Source: Anarhynchus alexandrinus
Taxonomy: Eukaryota > Chordata > Aves > Charadriiformes > Charadriidae
Length of the DNA stretch: 64,000 nt
NCBI GenBank assembly: GCA_008711295.1
Contig: VUYV01000053.1
Coordinates: forward strand, 4,031,162-4,095,161
Reading direction: 5' to 3'
Part shown: positions 39,453-53,745 of the stretch, piece by piece
Position numbering within the stretch: the stretch's first letter is position 1
How the letters are laid out: every line of letters starts with the position of its first letter
Translations under genes and position numbers: made by a program
The notes under the pieces: generated by a model
Told to the model about the DNA's origin: nothing
Seen by the model: the letters and a program-made list of their open reading frames with translations, nothing else
Database searches by the model: none

Positions 39453-42400
39453 TGTTCCTTTCATTTACTTCCGTGTTTGACATAGTATAAATGATTCTCA
39501 TCTTTGTTCTAGGAAAAAGGTTTATTAACTTCTGCTCCCTCTGCTGGCCACCTCTATCAGGCCAGCACAGGACAAATGTGTACAAGTATGCTGTAAGCTG
39601 TATACATATTTCTGTAAGTGCATTTATTGGCAAGATTTGTGGGGGTGTAAATGGCAAGATTTTAAAACTGATAGAATAATTCTTCAGTTTGTAGATAGGT
39701 CAGATTTTGGGTGTCAGCTACTTGGCAGGGTTTGTTTTTAAACATGTATTTAATTATTTTTAGGCAACCTCAGTTTTTCAAAAATAGACATTTTGTTTCC
39801 TATTTGATTTAAAGTACTTCACAGAATCTCTGCTATGACGTAATACTTGGAATCTTTAGAAGCTAGAACCTAGGGAAAACCTCATCAAATCTGTAATTGC
39901 GGACTCTCATTGTTATGTTTTGAAATATTTTCTTTCCAACATGACAATTAAAAAATAAGTAAAAGCTTGGCATTAAGTATATTAAAATTAGTTAAGATTA
40001 AATATACGGCTAAGTAAGTTTTTTGCTCTCTTAGTGAAGAACTGTAACATTATTGATTATTTTAAGAAAATGCTTTTAATAATTTTTTTATTTAATACTG
40101 GAGTTGAAATGTTGCCCTACTTGTGGAATAATTAAAAGATGTGGCATAGTAATAATAATATTGTGCTTTTTCTAGGTGCAATTGGAAACCAGAGAATAAT
40201 AGTTATTCCTATTTCATTAGTGCTACAGTTTAGGTGGATATTTTTGTAGATTATTAAAAGGAGTTAAAAGTAGAAATGTACCCAAAAAAGTAGATGTATT
40301 TTAGTCTTCAATTTTAGTGTAGATCAACTGACATCTTCCTATTAAAAATGTTGTTGTTATTTAATGTCTAGCACCTTTCCTTTATTTCTTTGATTTTATA
40401 AGTAAAGAGTGAAATATTCTATAGTAATTCTTTCCCAGCTGATAAAAATTTACAAAGGCTGACTCTTCCTCCACTTTATGTATTTCATAATGTATACTAA
40501 ATTTAGCAAACTTGTTATTTATCCTGTGGTTTCTAGCAGCTGCTTTTGATTCACTATCCACATCTTTCAAGAAATGCTCATCACAAAACATCCAGTATTA
40601 GCTAAAAGTTTTTTTTCTTATATTGCTTAAGTATTAATACAAAAATAAAAAATTAAAAAAAAAAACCCAACAAAAACCCAACCAAACACCAAAACTGAGT
40701 GCAGCAGGATGTTGGTTCTCATAATGCCATTCCTGGCTATGTTGTAAAGAATGCATATTTTTCAGATGAACTTGCTGTGGTGAAATTTATTCTATGACTG
40801 CATTGTTTATAGCCAAACTTCCTGTTTCTTTCTAAAACCCAAAGAGAATAATTGAACGTGCCCTGTTACATGGTCATTAGACAAGAATTCAGCACATGTA
40901 CAATCTGTAATGAAACATAAGCTTATGAAGCATTGGGCTATGAAAGCAATATTGATTTAACCATTCAGATGCATGCCTCATTAAACAAACAGTCCATGAA
41001 ACATAGTGTCCAGGACTTGAAATGAAAGCTGGACAGTACTTTTCACAGTTAAATACAGTTCATGGGGTTTTTTTACTGAATAGTATAACTCCCTAAGGAC
41101 AAAAATAAGATTAAATTTCAAAAAAAGACAGGTTACTTCTTTCCCAGTAGCCTTCGCCAAGTAAATCTTGCTGACAAAAGAGATTGGTTGGAATTCAGCT
41201 AGAGCAGATTAGGTGTTTGGCTTGGTGGAATCGTCTTCACAAAATCTGGAATCAACCACTTGGAGTTTCTGTGGTTAATTAAACTGCAAATTGAAAACAA
41301 ACTCATTTCTCAGCTCGTGAATACTAGAAAAGAACTATCGAACCTTTTTTGAGCTTCCTGCATAATAATACAAGAACCTGTTTGACACAATTGATCAAGG
41401 TGGGTCTGAGAAGGATAATTCTGTCATTCCAGTTACGTTCGTTCCTGTTTCGGCTGTTTGTTACAGGATAATTTGTAAATAAATGCTACCTGAACAGTAA
41501 GGAGATTGTACTCACATGGTGTATCTAGGTGGTACCCATGATAACCTAGGGTGCAAGATTGACATAGCAACTGTAGAAGTTATACAGTCTGCAAGAAAAA
41601 AGTATTTTCCCTTGTATCTCTGAAAGCCCTGGATTTAGTTTAATCTCTTGGCAGTTGCATGTCATAACAAGTTTTCCAGAGAAAAGTACAGGCTCTAGTA
41701 ATCAGCTGATGGCCTATTTTCAATTTCCCACCCCTGGATAGAAAATAAAATACTACTTTATTTGTTGACATCTATGAATCACACTTTGCATTGTTGCAGT
41801 ACTGTCAGTCTGAACTGACCCAGAATTTATTTGCAGGGATGCTGGTCAGTTTGATTGGCGATCAGCTCTCATAAAGTTGTGATAATATATCAAAAAGATA
41901 GCTGTTATGTTTAGTCTGATTAATACTCCATATCTGTACTCACAGGGAAGGTGAACACATGATATTCCATTAAATATGGGAATAGAACTCAGTTGGTGCT
42001 CTGAATGTAGGTGATACAGTTTTGCCATGTAATCCTTCATGAATTGTTCTGTTTTACGATGCTAGTCTCACTTAATTGTCCCAATAACATTTGTTAAAGC
42101 TATATAAGGAAATGTTCCTCATCTGAGATTAAAATGAAGCATTTGAAAGTTTGACCTTAACAAGAGCCTGAAGTCTGGAATGTGACTAGACTACTAGAGG
42201 CAGTCTGATAATGAATTAACAGTAAAACTGGTGTCATTTAAAGACTTCCTTAGCATGTTTCAGAGCAGTTCAATGTGAAAGGTTTCTCTCTCACCTCAAG
42301 TTCCTACCAATAGAAAGTGTGAAGAAATCTGAGATACTGCACTGGTTTCTCCTAGCTTTTTATGTCTTCAGCACATGCTTGGTCTGATCCATGTTTCTGT

Positions 42401-42837
42401 CTGGCTTAAGGTGCCATTTAGATGCTCTAGCAAATAAAACTGGATGCCATACTGACTTGCATGTATCTACAGGAATTAAGAGAAGGAGAATAAGTCAAAG
42501 CATCCCTATTTTCTCTTCCCTCACAGTGCCTTGAAAGTGGTTTTTTGTTTGTTTGGGTGTCCGTCCCCCCGTCGTCCCCCCCATATTTCGATTGTTGCTG
42601 TGGACTTCAGATTTCATTGCTTTGAAATCTGCTTGAAATCTCATTGATTTGAAGAAAACTGTGTCCTATCAACCAAAAAAATAGTCTACTTATCTTGTTT
42701 TTCTGGCAACTGAAGCCAGAAGCTGTTGAGCAGCCAAAGGGGTATTCAGAAAAATCATAACTTACACCTACAGAATTCACTCATAAAACTCAGTTACTCT
42801 GTGTGTGACTTTATGAGCCATCAAAAAATGCATACAC

Positions 42838-42857
42838 ACACACATATATATGTGTGT
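42838..42857. repeat. Perfect 20-bp CA/TA/TG palindrome
   Basis: ACACACATATATATGTGTGT equals its own reverse complement and sits in a slightly longer CA-TA-TG microsatellite. It could form a cruciform or Z-DNA; no role is known. Confidence 0.85.
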
Positions 42858-45800
42858 ATAACTGCATGGTGTATACACTGTTTGCTAAAATGAGGTTCTT
42901 ATTTCTAACAGCAATTTCTGGATGTTACCACTTAGCACACAAAGACTTGATTTAATACTTTTGACTCAGCAGATACTTCTACTGACCTCAGCCGTACTTC
43001 TTACGAATTACGCAGTTAGACTTTATACTAACAATGCTTGGAGGAGCACCATAGATAGAATCTTTTTTAAAAAATGTTGACTCACATAATTTGGGAACTT
43101 AATGGTCAAATTGTATGTTGCTTTGCACTTTGAAAAAAAATTTATCCTCTCTCCCCAACCCCGCCATCAACAAATTAGAGAATGATTTATGCCAGTAACT
43201 GAGCCTGTGCAACTGCATTTCTTGCATTACAGAAAATCTGCTCAACAAGATCAGCACTAACCCCCAAACATTTGTTTATAACAATCTTACTACAAGATTG
43301 TATCATTCTTGTGTGTTGTCTTAAGCATATGTACATTAAAACATTGTGATCACAAAGTTGGTAAGATTAAATATATCATTCTGGAAAATGCGCATAAGTA
43401 ATAATTCACAAGTCACCCATTTCCTGCCATTCATGTTCTCTTCGTCTCTCTGCCCCCCTTGCAAAAAGAGGAAAAAGAAATTGTAAAAATCCCAAACCAT
43501 AAAATGGCAGATTCACAACATTTGCAAATATTTCCTGAGTCAAGGGAAAAACTGCCAACAAAATGACTTCATGCTTCATAAAGTTTTAATTTTTATGCTT
43601 GGACTGGAGAGTTGGTGATCCTACTGTGTCAAAGCATATGCCGCTTGATGAGTCACTGACGTTTGGTTTTTAGCAGAGGATGAGAACATTCATTTCAGTT
43701 GTACCCTTTTTGAAGTGTGAAATCTGATCCCCCCTTGGATATTATATTAGCATGTTATTCTTTAGATGAAATTTAATAACCTTTTGTGAATATCCCAAAT
43801 GTTAAATTTGTTCTGAAAGTGACCTCTTACTGCCAGTGCCCCAAAACACATTTTGTGGAGAAACCCCCCAATTTTTAAAATAACATTTAGTATATTACAC
43901 CATCATCTTTCTAAATCTGCTGAAAAAATGGATGATATGAGAGCATACAGAGATTTAATTAATGTCGTATTTTCTTTCTGCTGCTGTGTAAAGGGAAAGT
44001 TGCAGCTAGTTTTCTATATTATAAAAAATGGAATTGTATTTTTAATGTCCTTTTATACATTTAAGGTCCTCTCTAGCCCAGAATTTAAAGTTAAGGGAAG
44101 AACAGTTGTACAGAGGAAAGCATATTTCCATCTTCCTAATAACTCTGGCGGTAGTTTCTCCTGTCCTGTTTATCCCCTGGCTCTTGCATTCACACACATG
44201 CACACACATCCCCAGTTTGAACTCACGTTGTTGCAGGTGCAAAAGCTTGTTTTGGGTAAAGGTCTCCTTTTCCTCTTTATTCCTGTGCTGTGTGTACAGA
44301 GTGGCCCCAAGTCTCAACTCCCAGGATAGGGGGATACTATAGTTTAAGCAGAGACTTTTCTTTGTCGGTAGCAATCAGGTAATTTATCTGACTTTCAAAC
44401 AGTAGTTAATACTAATTCGGCAATTCATTCAAAGTGTCTTCAATGCGTTTGCCCATATGCAATTTAAAGGAATTAATTGAGTGTATTTTAATTAAACAGA
44501 ACAAAAAATCTGTGCATGTAAAATTTTGCCTTGATGTACTTCCACATATACTGTTCTATATTATATAAAACCCATTATGACTGAGTTAAAATATGGTATG
44601 AATTACCAGCTTCCTTGAGTTAATTGAGTTTTTGCTGTTTGTTCTGCTTACATTGCTTCAGACAGTCTCTTCACCTTAGATGAGGTGTGTAAAGCTTGAA
44701 AGGGGGGAATCCATGGACCAAGTTTGCTGCCTTAGGGAAAATTCAGAAAGACTTAGTAAACTCTAAGCTCTGAAATTACTATTTGCTTGTGCATAGTTCT
44801 TAGTAAAGATTTGTTACTGTAGTTCTTTAACATTCTTCAGTGCTAAGGTTAACATGTTGAAAGCAGTTACTTAATGCTATTGATTATTGCCCTGTGGAAT
44901 TTCAGCATTTATAGGGCAGCTGCATATGCATTACCTTGGACTTCCCAGGTCTTCCAGGGTGTGCATAGCCTAATGGCCTACTCCAGAACTGTGCTTTGGC
45001 CTGTGGCTGCATATGCTGGACTGAAAGCTGGAACGTGTGGGTACAGCGCTGCTTTTGTTCCAAAGTTCTTTCAATGTGTTTAGATGATAATGCATGTAAG
45101 CATCTTCTGGAGCTTTCCATTTGAGGTGCATTGAATGGTAAACATCCAACAGGTGCTGGTGGTATAAACTGTGTAATGCTGGAAGGTGCAATAGAAACTC
45201 CTTATTATCATACATGAGTACTCTGAAGTGTGAGTAGTAGTTAGGGACTGAATGAGCTGACCTGTTACAGAGACTTGAGGTTACTCTATTTGATAAGTTT
45301 ACAATCTTTGAATAATTTTCTATCTTCGGTCCTTTTCTTTTTCGGTTGATAGAATCTCTACTGTGCATCACTGCAGTTTATTATCCTGTTTTGAAATTAT
45401 CAAATCAACTTTTATGCTGGTATAATTATTCCAGTATAAGTTTAGCTGCAGTTGTAATATTCTGTGCACGTAGACAAGCCGTGAAGTAGGTCTATTCACC
45501 TGTGGTTTTAGTTCAGTACAGCAGATTGCAGGCAGGATACAGATTTGTCTTCTGGAGGCGGTCAGCTAAGTTTATTTTGACTTTTGTACATGTGTTAGAA
45601 TTTATTGGATACATGCGTTTGTATAATCTGAAAAGTAAATAAAATGAATTGATGCTGAATGGTTTTTGGCCTTTGATTGTTAATAAACCAGCTAAGAGTG
45701 TATTTGGCTGCAAATAACACCAACAGAGACCAAGTCACATGGAGAGAAAGGGATCCATCCCAAATGAGCAATTGGCATGAGATTACTAAAGCAAACTTCA

Positions 45801-47814
45801 GATAATTTTTCTTAAAATAAGAAATTGTGCGTGGTCTCTAAATCTTCTTTGCTGAGCAGTTAGTAGAAAAATTACGGGCTTGCTGAACTTGGCACAATTT
45901 CAGTGCAAAATTTTGCATACGACAAACTGGTTTTGACAGTTATAATTGAGTACTAAAGTGAAAGTTTTGTAATGAGAGACGTTCTTTCTCTCTCTAGGAC
46001 TGCATGAATTAATAAAAGTAGAATTCTAATTTTCACATAATGCCTGCCAGCTTCCACCTTCAGAACGGTAAAGCTACATCTAATGTTTTGCGTTTTCTAA
46101 CTTTTCTATTAGTACCTCAGTTTAAATTGATTTTCCTCACTCTGACATGAAGATAAACCTCACTTTTCTCCACTCAGTGTTAATCAGAACTAAATGCACT
46201 GACTTCAGTAGTATATGCCCCCAGAGTGGAGATGTATGGTTGTCATGCCTGGATATCCTCATGTCTGAAAATGGGTGGCATCTCTAACAAAGCCAATTCA
46301 TAGAGCTGCTGAACCATCCAGAGATGGATCAAAGACCTGGGAGGACATAGTGATCCAACTAGGGGCAGGCAGAGCCAATGTAAGTGAGGACTGGATGGAC
46401 AGTTGATAGTCTCGGAGAGCTGGATAACAGTTCAGAGTTGCTTTGTCCAGGATCCTTCGGTGTTGGAGATTTGATAAATGGCAGATTTGAGCATACAAAT
46501 GCAAGTATGAAGATGGACATGTCCAAGTTCTGAACATGGGGGTGAAAAGACAGGAGAGGAGGGATAGTTACACTTCATGTGTGCTATAATTTAGCTGCAT
46601 GTTGATGGAGCAAATGCTAATGTGTTTTCAAGCAGTGTAAGTCCTTTAACATCAACTACATTCAGTGGTAAAGACAAGTTTTTTTTACTATATTGGTAGG
46701 TCATTTTCATCTACAAAAATTTACTTCGGTTCCTAATGTAGATTTTGGCTAGATCATTATTTTTAAATTATATGTCCATATTTAAAAGCAGACCTGACAC
46801 CTTAAAATAATCTGGTTGTTGTGGCAAAATTAGATTCATACAAGTTAAAGAAGAAACCGTAAAGTTTGATGGCTTGATCAGAGCAATGAATATTGCCGTT
46901 TACTAAAAAAGGATAAGGTTAATATGAGTAAATTTGACTGCTGTCATTTTTCTTGGCTGCCACAAGTGTTGCCTTTAAATGAGCTGTAGTTTTTCACTGA
47001 AGTAGCAGAAATCAGTCACCTTTTTTCTACTAAAAGTTTTAACATAATTTCTTACGCTGAAATTGAGGCTTACATTAAATTTTCTGTTTATGAGCTGATT
47101 TTCCACATGCAACATTTTAAACACATCTAGTGTCAGCCAAATGTGACTGACAGTAGGGATTTTGTACTTGCAGGAGCTTTTATGAAAGTGGGTGGGTGGG
47201 AAGCAGAAAGGTATGTTATGTAGTTCACTGCCACACCAGGGAAAACTTGGAGGGTGAGATCAACCCTTATCAGACATCAGGTAATCCACAAATGTTTTTA
47301 ACTTAGACATAAATCTACAGGAAATTAAAGTAATTCATAGCTACGAAGAGCTATTTGCTTGTTATGTGGATGCTGTAATTATTTAGCTTCTCTGTTCCAC
47401 ATACCTGAGGCCAAGTGTGACACCATGAATGAAGTTAAGTCAATTTCTCTTTTAGATTTGTATAAATTGTGGGGTTTTTGATGTTTCTTCAGTCAGAGAG
47501 AAAAGAATGAAGGGAATAAAAAATAAGTCTCTAGTCACTTAATTGATTTTTTTCCTGTATTTAATAAACTGTCTGACTTAGGCTTAAGACCGCATTAGTA
47601 CTTTTTGTGTGATTTGCATATCAAAAGAGAATTAATATGTTCTTGAAACTGTTAGCTACCAGTGAATACTAAATATAATAATATACTGGAAAAGTTACAC
47701 TGGTTTATAATCTAAATAATATTGTGAAGCTATATCATTGCCTAAGATACATTCAAATATGTTACGTTAAATGCTTGGAAGAACACATTACCATTTTGTG
47801 TCAGAAAGAAAAGC

Positions 47815-48120
47815 CATCTTGCATAGTATTTTGTCTCTGTGGATGGTTAGGAGTGAATGTCTAGAGGACAGCAGAGGAACATGGCATCCATAATATCTTC
47901 ATGAGTGGTCCCTCCTCTACCTCTACAGTCCAAGGACCAACTGAGCCAAGTATGCCTGGTGCATGTTTAGTAACCTCTGTGAATTTCATTAACTTGTCCA
48001 GTCATTTCATGACCCTGTGTGTATTTTTATTACTACTATTCTGTAGCAGGAGAGTTTCATGAGTTAAAAAACTGCTGCATGAAGAACTACCACCATTTGT
48101 TTGCTTTGAACGTATTTCAG
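47815..48120 (-). repeat. Ancient CR1-type LINE 3' end, antisense
   Basis: The + strand reads CATAGTATTTTGTCTCTGTG near 47823, then AATTTCATTAACTTGTCCAG near 47983, GAGAGTTTCATGAGTTAAAA near 48050 and ATGAAGAACTACCACCATTT near 48080. In this order these match the reverse complement of older CR1 3' ends (AGCCCAGTATCCTGTCTC..., ATGAATTTATCCAGTC, GGCAATGAGTTCCACAGTTTAA, TGTGAAGAAGTAC). It is very diverged. Confidence 0.6.
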
Positions 48121-51100
48121 TTAGCATCCTGATTGTGGTGGCAGTTGTTTTTGTTATTCTTCCTTAGGACTCGCTGTGAAAAACCAGTTTACTTTGGGTT
48201 GGGTGTTTTGGGTTTTGGTCTGATTTTCAGGTGCCCGGTTTCTATGTGAGATTATTGATGTCAGTAGTAAAAAGAATCTAAAGAGTAAAACTAAGCAATA
48301 AGAGAATGATGTGATGCAAAGGACTTTCTAACAGTTTTGCTATCGGTTTTTTTGGTTGAGCTTTTGTCATGTTTCATGCAGTGTTACTACTTCTGTTTTG
48401 GCAAACCAGCACACAAAATAGCTCCAATGAAATGTCTTTCTTGCACTCCTTTGATGCTAAGCGTGGAAACTAAACACTTACGCCATTCTTGGCCTTACAA
48501 GATGTCATCTAAAACTCATAATTTTAAACTCTGTATATACATTTGTGATCTAAAGCAAACAAAATGCATTGGGCAGAAAATGTTGCAGGACTACTTGAGA
48601 TTCATCTTTGTACCTGCTTAAGTTTTGCTGAGTAGCGTGTATAGTGCATACTGAAGAAACAGGAGACTGATGAAGTTTTGGAATGGTATCAGTCATGTTG
48701 TTAAGCCTGTGCCCTCTGTATTGTTGCTTTCATAGATTTGCAGTGTTCATTACATTCCCTTTAACTTCTCCCTAGGTAGTCTGGCATGGGTACTGACTTG
48801 GGAGAGCTACGTGACTGCTCATCACTTGCTCCATTAGAATGTATAAATCATTTTACCACAGTACCCTGTGTGTAGCATACAAAGAAAACCTGTAATGCAT
48901 ACTTCAGTTTTAGGAAAATTTTTGCTCGTGAACGACACCAATTTATTTGAGGAAAATATGCCATATTTTGTTACTAAAATTATTCTTTGTTTAATACTTG
49001 AAATTTTCTTCTAATACCAAGCTTTCAAACTCTTCTCTCATTACAATATACTTGATAAAATGCTGCAAACTGTGCCCGGTTGCTCTTACACTTTTTATAA
49101 ACGTAGAGAGAGTTTTAAAGCAAAAGGACACCAATTTAAGGAAAAGCAATACCTTATTTAATAATACATGTATCAAGCCCACAGGTATTCAATTTTAACT
49201 GCATCTATTAAAAATGTATTAAACCTTTTTCTAGACTGTCGATCCGGGACATCATGCCTGATCAGTTGGTAGGTAACTCCAGTTGTCAATTACCTTCCTT
49301 ATGAAAAAATGCTTGAATAATTAGTCTGAATTTGTCTAGCTTGGGCTTAATGCCATATACATCCCTTGGCTAAACTGAGGAACAAATTGTTCTCAGAAAA
49401 CAAGCGAACAAGTAAATAGCAGCATGATGATAAACAGTGCTGATCACAGTTTCTCCAAACTATTGGTTATCAGTCAGGGGATTAATGTTGATTCTTTTTT
49501 TTTTTAATTTGGTCATGTGAACTTTTATTATTTTGTGAATGTTTTTTCAAATGCCTGCACAAATGCATTTATTAATTCAGATGCTTTTACTGACCAAGTT
49601 CAGAAACTATAAAGTGATGCCGCTATTGTACATTCCAGTTTACCCCATCACATTAGGTCACAAATACGATAAATGGATACTTCTCATGATACAAGAAGAA
49701 AGGCAAACAGTTGAAATATGTCCACTCATGCTCTCTCTAGTTCTGTGTTCTCATTTATGTAAGAACCTATGAAACTCATTACTATATTCTGTCAGGATTT
49801 ATATATATGTATATATTTAGTGTAGATGTGGCTGTGTACATTCATTAAAATACATGAAAAAAAAATGGAGTTTAAGAAAATATTGGTCTGCTTTAAATAT
49901 ACAGGATATACATGGTTTTTGGCCAGTCTCTTAAGAGGCCACTTTACAGCTATAGCAAACAAGTTGAGCAAAATGAAATTGCGTCATACCATCGTATGTC
50001 CTTCAAAAGAAGTTTCACCATTTTCTGAGTTTGTTTATTGTATATTATTTATGCAGGAAAAGGGTGCGGGGGGGGGGACACAAGTAAACAAATCAAACAC
50101 CCTGCTGTAAAACCAGATAAGATTTTTCTGTGTAAACTTACGATACATCCTCAACCATCTTCTATTTACACAATAAGTAAATGCTTGTTTAATTGTATTT
50201 TAAAATTTTAAGACTGTAATTCTTTATCTAGTTTTAAAATTCGTTATCTTGATTTTTTTCTATATGTTTTTTGATCTTATGGGACATAAGTGTTAACATT
50301 CATTACTGTGATGTTGTATCTATGTTTTTGTGACAGTTTGAGTATGACGATTTAAAATTGCTTTAAGAAATATCTAAATCTAATAGTTTGGCAATGCTGT
50401 TTCTCCAAAAGGTTCAGTGGGGGCTAGAAGAAAACAGGCAGTTTTTTAAAAAACAAAGAGACTCCTATGTACATTCCGTGTTTCAGATGTCACAATCATA
50501 TGTATGTGAACAAGAAACCCTCACAATGAAGAGTTCTGCTAAGACAATTTGTGTTAGCTGGGTGATTTTGTGGATAAGAAGTTCTGTAATGAACATACTA
50601 ATAATTGTAGTATTATCTGGTAGATTTTGTAGACAAACTGTTCTGTGGGCATGAGGCAGCCATAGTTTACAGATCTCTGCACTATGTTCTCCTTATAACT
50701 TTAGAAAGCAAGTCAAGATGCAGAAGAAAAGAGATTTCTGGGTTTGGCAGGGAGGGAACAGGACCCTGATGGGCTTCAATCAAACACAGGTATAATTACA
50801 GGGGACCAAATATTTCAAGCATGGTGAAATCATGTATGATCACAGGTCATCATACAGTTCCTTTCATTAATACAGTTAGATCAATCTCTGTTACCTATTT
50901 CTTAGTCTGCTGAAGAGTTTTTCAGAACTTTATTAATCTGATGTTAAAAACACATTCATTTATTTCCAGTCTAAAGGCACAGATATTTCTGAATTAGATT
51001 TTAAATGTGTATCACCTTTTAAACTGAATAGATCTTTAAGCATCTGGAGCACTGATTTGCTCTCTAGTGGTACATATTTTCTCATCTCAGCTGTTTTCAA

Positions 51101-52654
51101 AGCCTGCCTGTATGTAGAACTAAAAAGAGGGAAATAAAAAAAAAAGGAATCTCTTTCATTTTTTAATTGAAATTAAGAAAATTCTTAATCTATGCTACTG
51201 TAGTATGAAGGGCTGCTAGCCAACAATCTAAATGGGAGAGATCAGCAAAGCCCCAGAGCAGTATACCGTTATCATCTTTTTCCAACCAATATAAGTGCAA
51301 AAGGAAAACTATAATAATCAACTAGATTAAAAAAAATAAAATTAAATAGCAGTATTATCTTCTCATTTAACCAATTTAAATTCATCTTTCAGTTTATGTA
51401 TTGTTAGCAAGGTTTTCCTTAAGGTCTACTTATTCTTAAAGTAGTTGTAAACTGAATGCTGTATTTAATGAAATAAAAATGTATCGAGGAAAAAAAACAA
51501 CAACAAAACAACTCTTATTTTGTTAGTTTTGATTAGAGAATATTATTCCTTAGATGAGAAAGGGGATAAAGAAAGATGAAGTGTGCATGTGTCTGAACAA
51601 AAGTGTAACTAGGAAGAATTAAGTTTGTGGTTTTACTGCTTTGTATTAATATTGCTACAGAATGCTTGGGCTGTTAATGCTTTGCTTGAAAAGTAGGTTA
51701 AAAGTCATGTGTTTGAAATGATTATCTACTTAGTCTAGTGACTCCTAATAATGTGACTGCGTGCCTGTCAGAACGTTTAGCTGTGGAAGAAATACAGCTA
51801 GTCACATTATATTTTTCCTTAAATCTTTCATGAAGGAAGAGAGGGTTTTTATAGTGTAAATGATTTATCATTCAATACCATGCTGCTGTTGTGCCCTTAA
51901 AGTTTTAAATTAAATGTAATTAAGAATTAATTCAAGACTTGATCTGAAGTTGAGTGGATTTTATGAAAATGGCCTTTTATAGAAACCTTCTCCCTGTCTA
52001 TGTACCCCGAGTTTTCATTATCTTAGTACTATGTGAATCTAGAGAAGCTTCAATATTCCCTCGCCTTTAGAAATGTGGAATGTGTTTTAATTTCATTTTT
52101 CCTAACATTGTCAGGGTCCACAATTTGTCAGATAACTAGAATCTGTTGCTTTTATGCCTAGAATTCATAATTGCTCTTTAGAACAGTTGATACAATAAAC
52201 TTTTGTTGATTATATGTTTAGTGTTGTATAACCACTAAACTATAATTTAAAAATTCTTCTTGCATTTTTTGGGGCAGGGGGAGGGAACTGTAATTAATGT
52301 AAAAGCTCTCGCTGTCAACATTATAATGGATGGAAATAAATGAACATGTGTGGGACATGTGACTGGACTGTTGAGTTATTGTGTTTCTCTATTAATTTGT
52401 GAATCACAATTTTAATATTAAATGAGATGCAAACTAGACTAAGCATGTACATCGTGTATGTATTAGTTGCCGTTTAGGTAAGAACTAATGTACAAAGCCA
52501 AGTGTATGACCATATGTGTATATATATTGATGTGCCAGTTGTTTTTACTTTGGTATGAAAATATTACACATAACTCTTAATGAAAACAGCTTGGTTAATA
52601 CAAACATACGTACTCTCTTTTTAAAACATTTTTAATTGAATGCTGAATTGCTTT

Positions 52655-52840
52655 TTAGATAGGAGGCTGTCCTCAGGTCAGGAGGTTCCTGAGCTGCAGA
52701 TTGCTGGAGACAGGGAGAATACACTGGAGGAACGCCTTGCTGAGCTTGCCCTCTGTTCAGGGGGGCTCTTGACACCAAGACAGGGTTCTAAGCTACAAGC
52801 GAACCTTTTGTCTGTCTCAGTATAGCGATGCTTATACCTG
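52655..52840 (+). repeat. Ancient CR1-type LINE 3' end, sense
   Basis: AAGACAGGGTTCTAAGCTAC, then AAGCGAACCTTTTGTCTGTC and TCAGTATAGCGATGCTTATA, matches the CR1-L-like terminus GACAGGATACTGGGCTAGAT, GGACCTTTGGTCTGACC and CAGTATGGCRGTTCTTATG. The 61-codon open frame over it is read as chance. An overlooked exon is less likely, because the end matches a known repeat terminus. Confidence 0.55.
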
Positions 52841-53091
52841 CCTCTCACTCTCTCTTTTTTTTTTTTTTTTAATCTTGCTTAGACAAGGGATGGCACAGCA
52901 TAAGCGAATACCACCTAACTTTTATGTCCTGAGGAATCACAGTGGCAGTTTTACAGGAACCCCAGAATCTCATTTAGTTTATATATAAAAAATCATAAAA
53001 ATATTTTATAGCATTTGTTTCTTCTCTGGTATACATATAAAAAATTATATGCCCTTTTTTGTCTATATAGTAATGAAAATAGAGCACTAAA

Positions 53092-53113
53092 GTACGTGTG
53101 CACACACACGTAC
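53092..53113. repeat. Inverted repeat, 9-bp arms
   Basis: GTACGTGTG and its exact complement CACACGTAC are separated by CACA. This is alternating purine-pyrimidine sequence with possible Z-DNA or cruciform character. Confidence 0.7.
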
Positions 53114-53697
53114 CTATATATCTTATTCTTTAGAGGGAGTGTGTATGTGAGAAGTGCTCTAGCATATGTTGACATAGAACTTGAGTGCAGTTGAGCAGTT
53201 TCCAAAAGACGCACACCCACGTTCAGGACACAAGCCTGGAAGGCCGGGTCTGACTTTATGGGTGGAAGGGCAGTGGGCGAAGGCTCAAATGTAAATACCT
53301 TCACCTGTGGGTCAGGTTAGGAAGTAGCTCTTTACTACCCTACAGCTGGCAGTGCAGCTTCTAGCTGATACCCAGCTACTGGAGCTTTTCAGTGACCGTT
53401 TCAATTCGGTGCTAGAACCGAGGAGAGCGTTTATGTAATAAAATTCATGTCTTGGTGTGGAGGCTGAAACGATTAAGTGGTTCACAGATCATGATGATTG
53501 CTGCCTGACAGCTAATGTCTTCAGCTACCACCATTTGGCTCCAACCGAGGCACACAGGACTGTGCAGACAGGACTGGACATGATAGGACTGTTATTATGA
53601 ATTTTGTTTCAGTAGAAAGTCATTTAGTTTAGTTAAAACAGCAAGTGTTTTTGAAAGAACCTGTTTAGTCTCCTGCTAGAACAATTATGCTGTAGGG

Positions 53698-53745
53698 CAG
53701 TGGTCTCCAAACTTTTGATTGTGCACCTGTCAATAAAATTCCTAG
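53698..53745 (+). repeat. Possible hAT-like terminal fragment, copy 2
   Basis: CAGTGGTCTCCAAACTTTTG, then TTGTGCACCTGTCAATAAAA, aligns with 25488-25545 over about 45 nt. It is similar to hAT/Charlie termini. No transposase remnant was seen. Confidence 0.35.

Noticed and set aside
43853..44329. 158-codon + strand open frame in SBF2 intron 3
   Set aside because: Low-complexity hydrophobic composition, no family resemblance, and overlapping frames on the other strand; read as chance.
46290..46540. Moderately GC-rich stretch considered as a CR1 fragment
   Set aside because: No CR1 landmarks could be put in order; some words resemble LINE sequence by chance.
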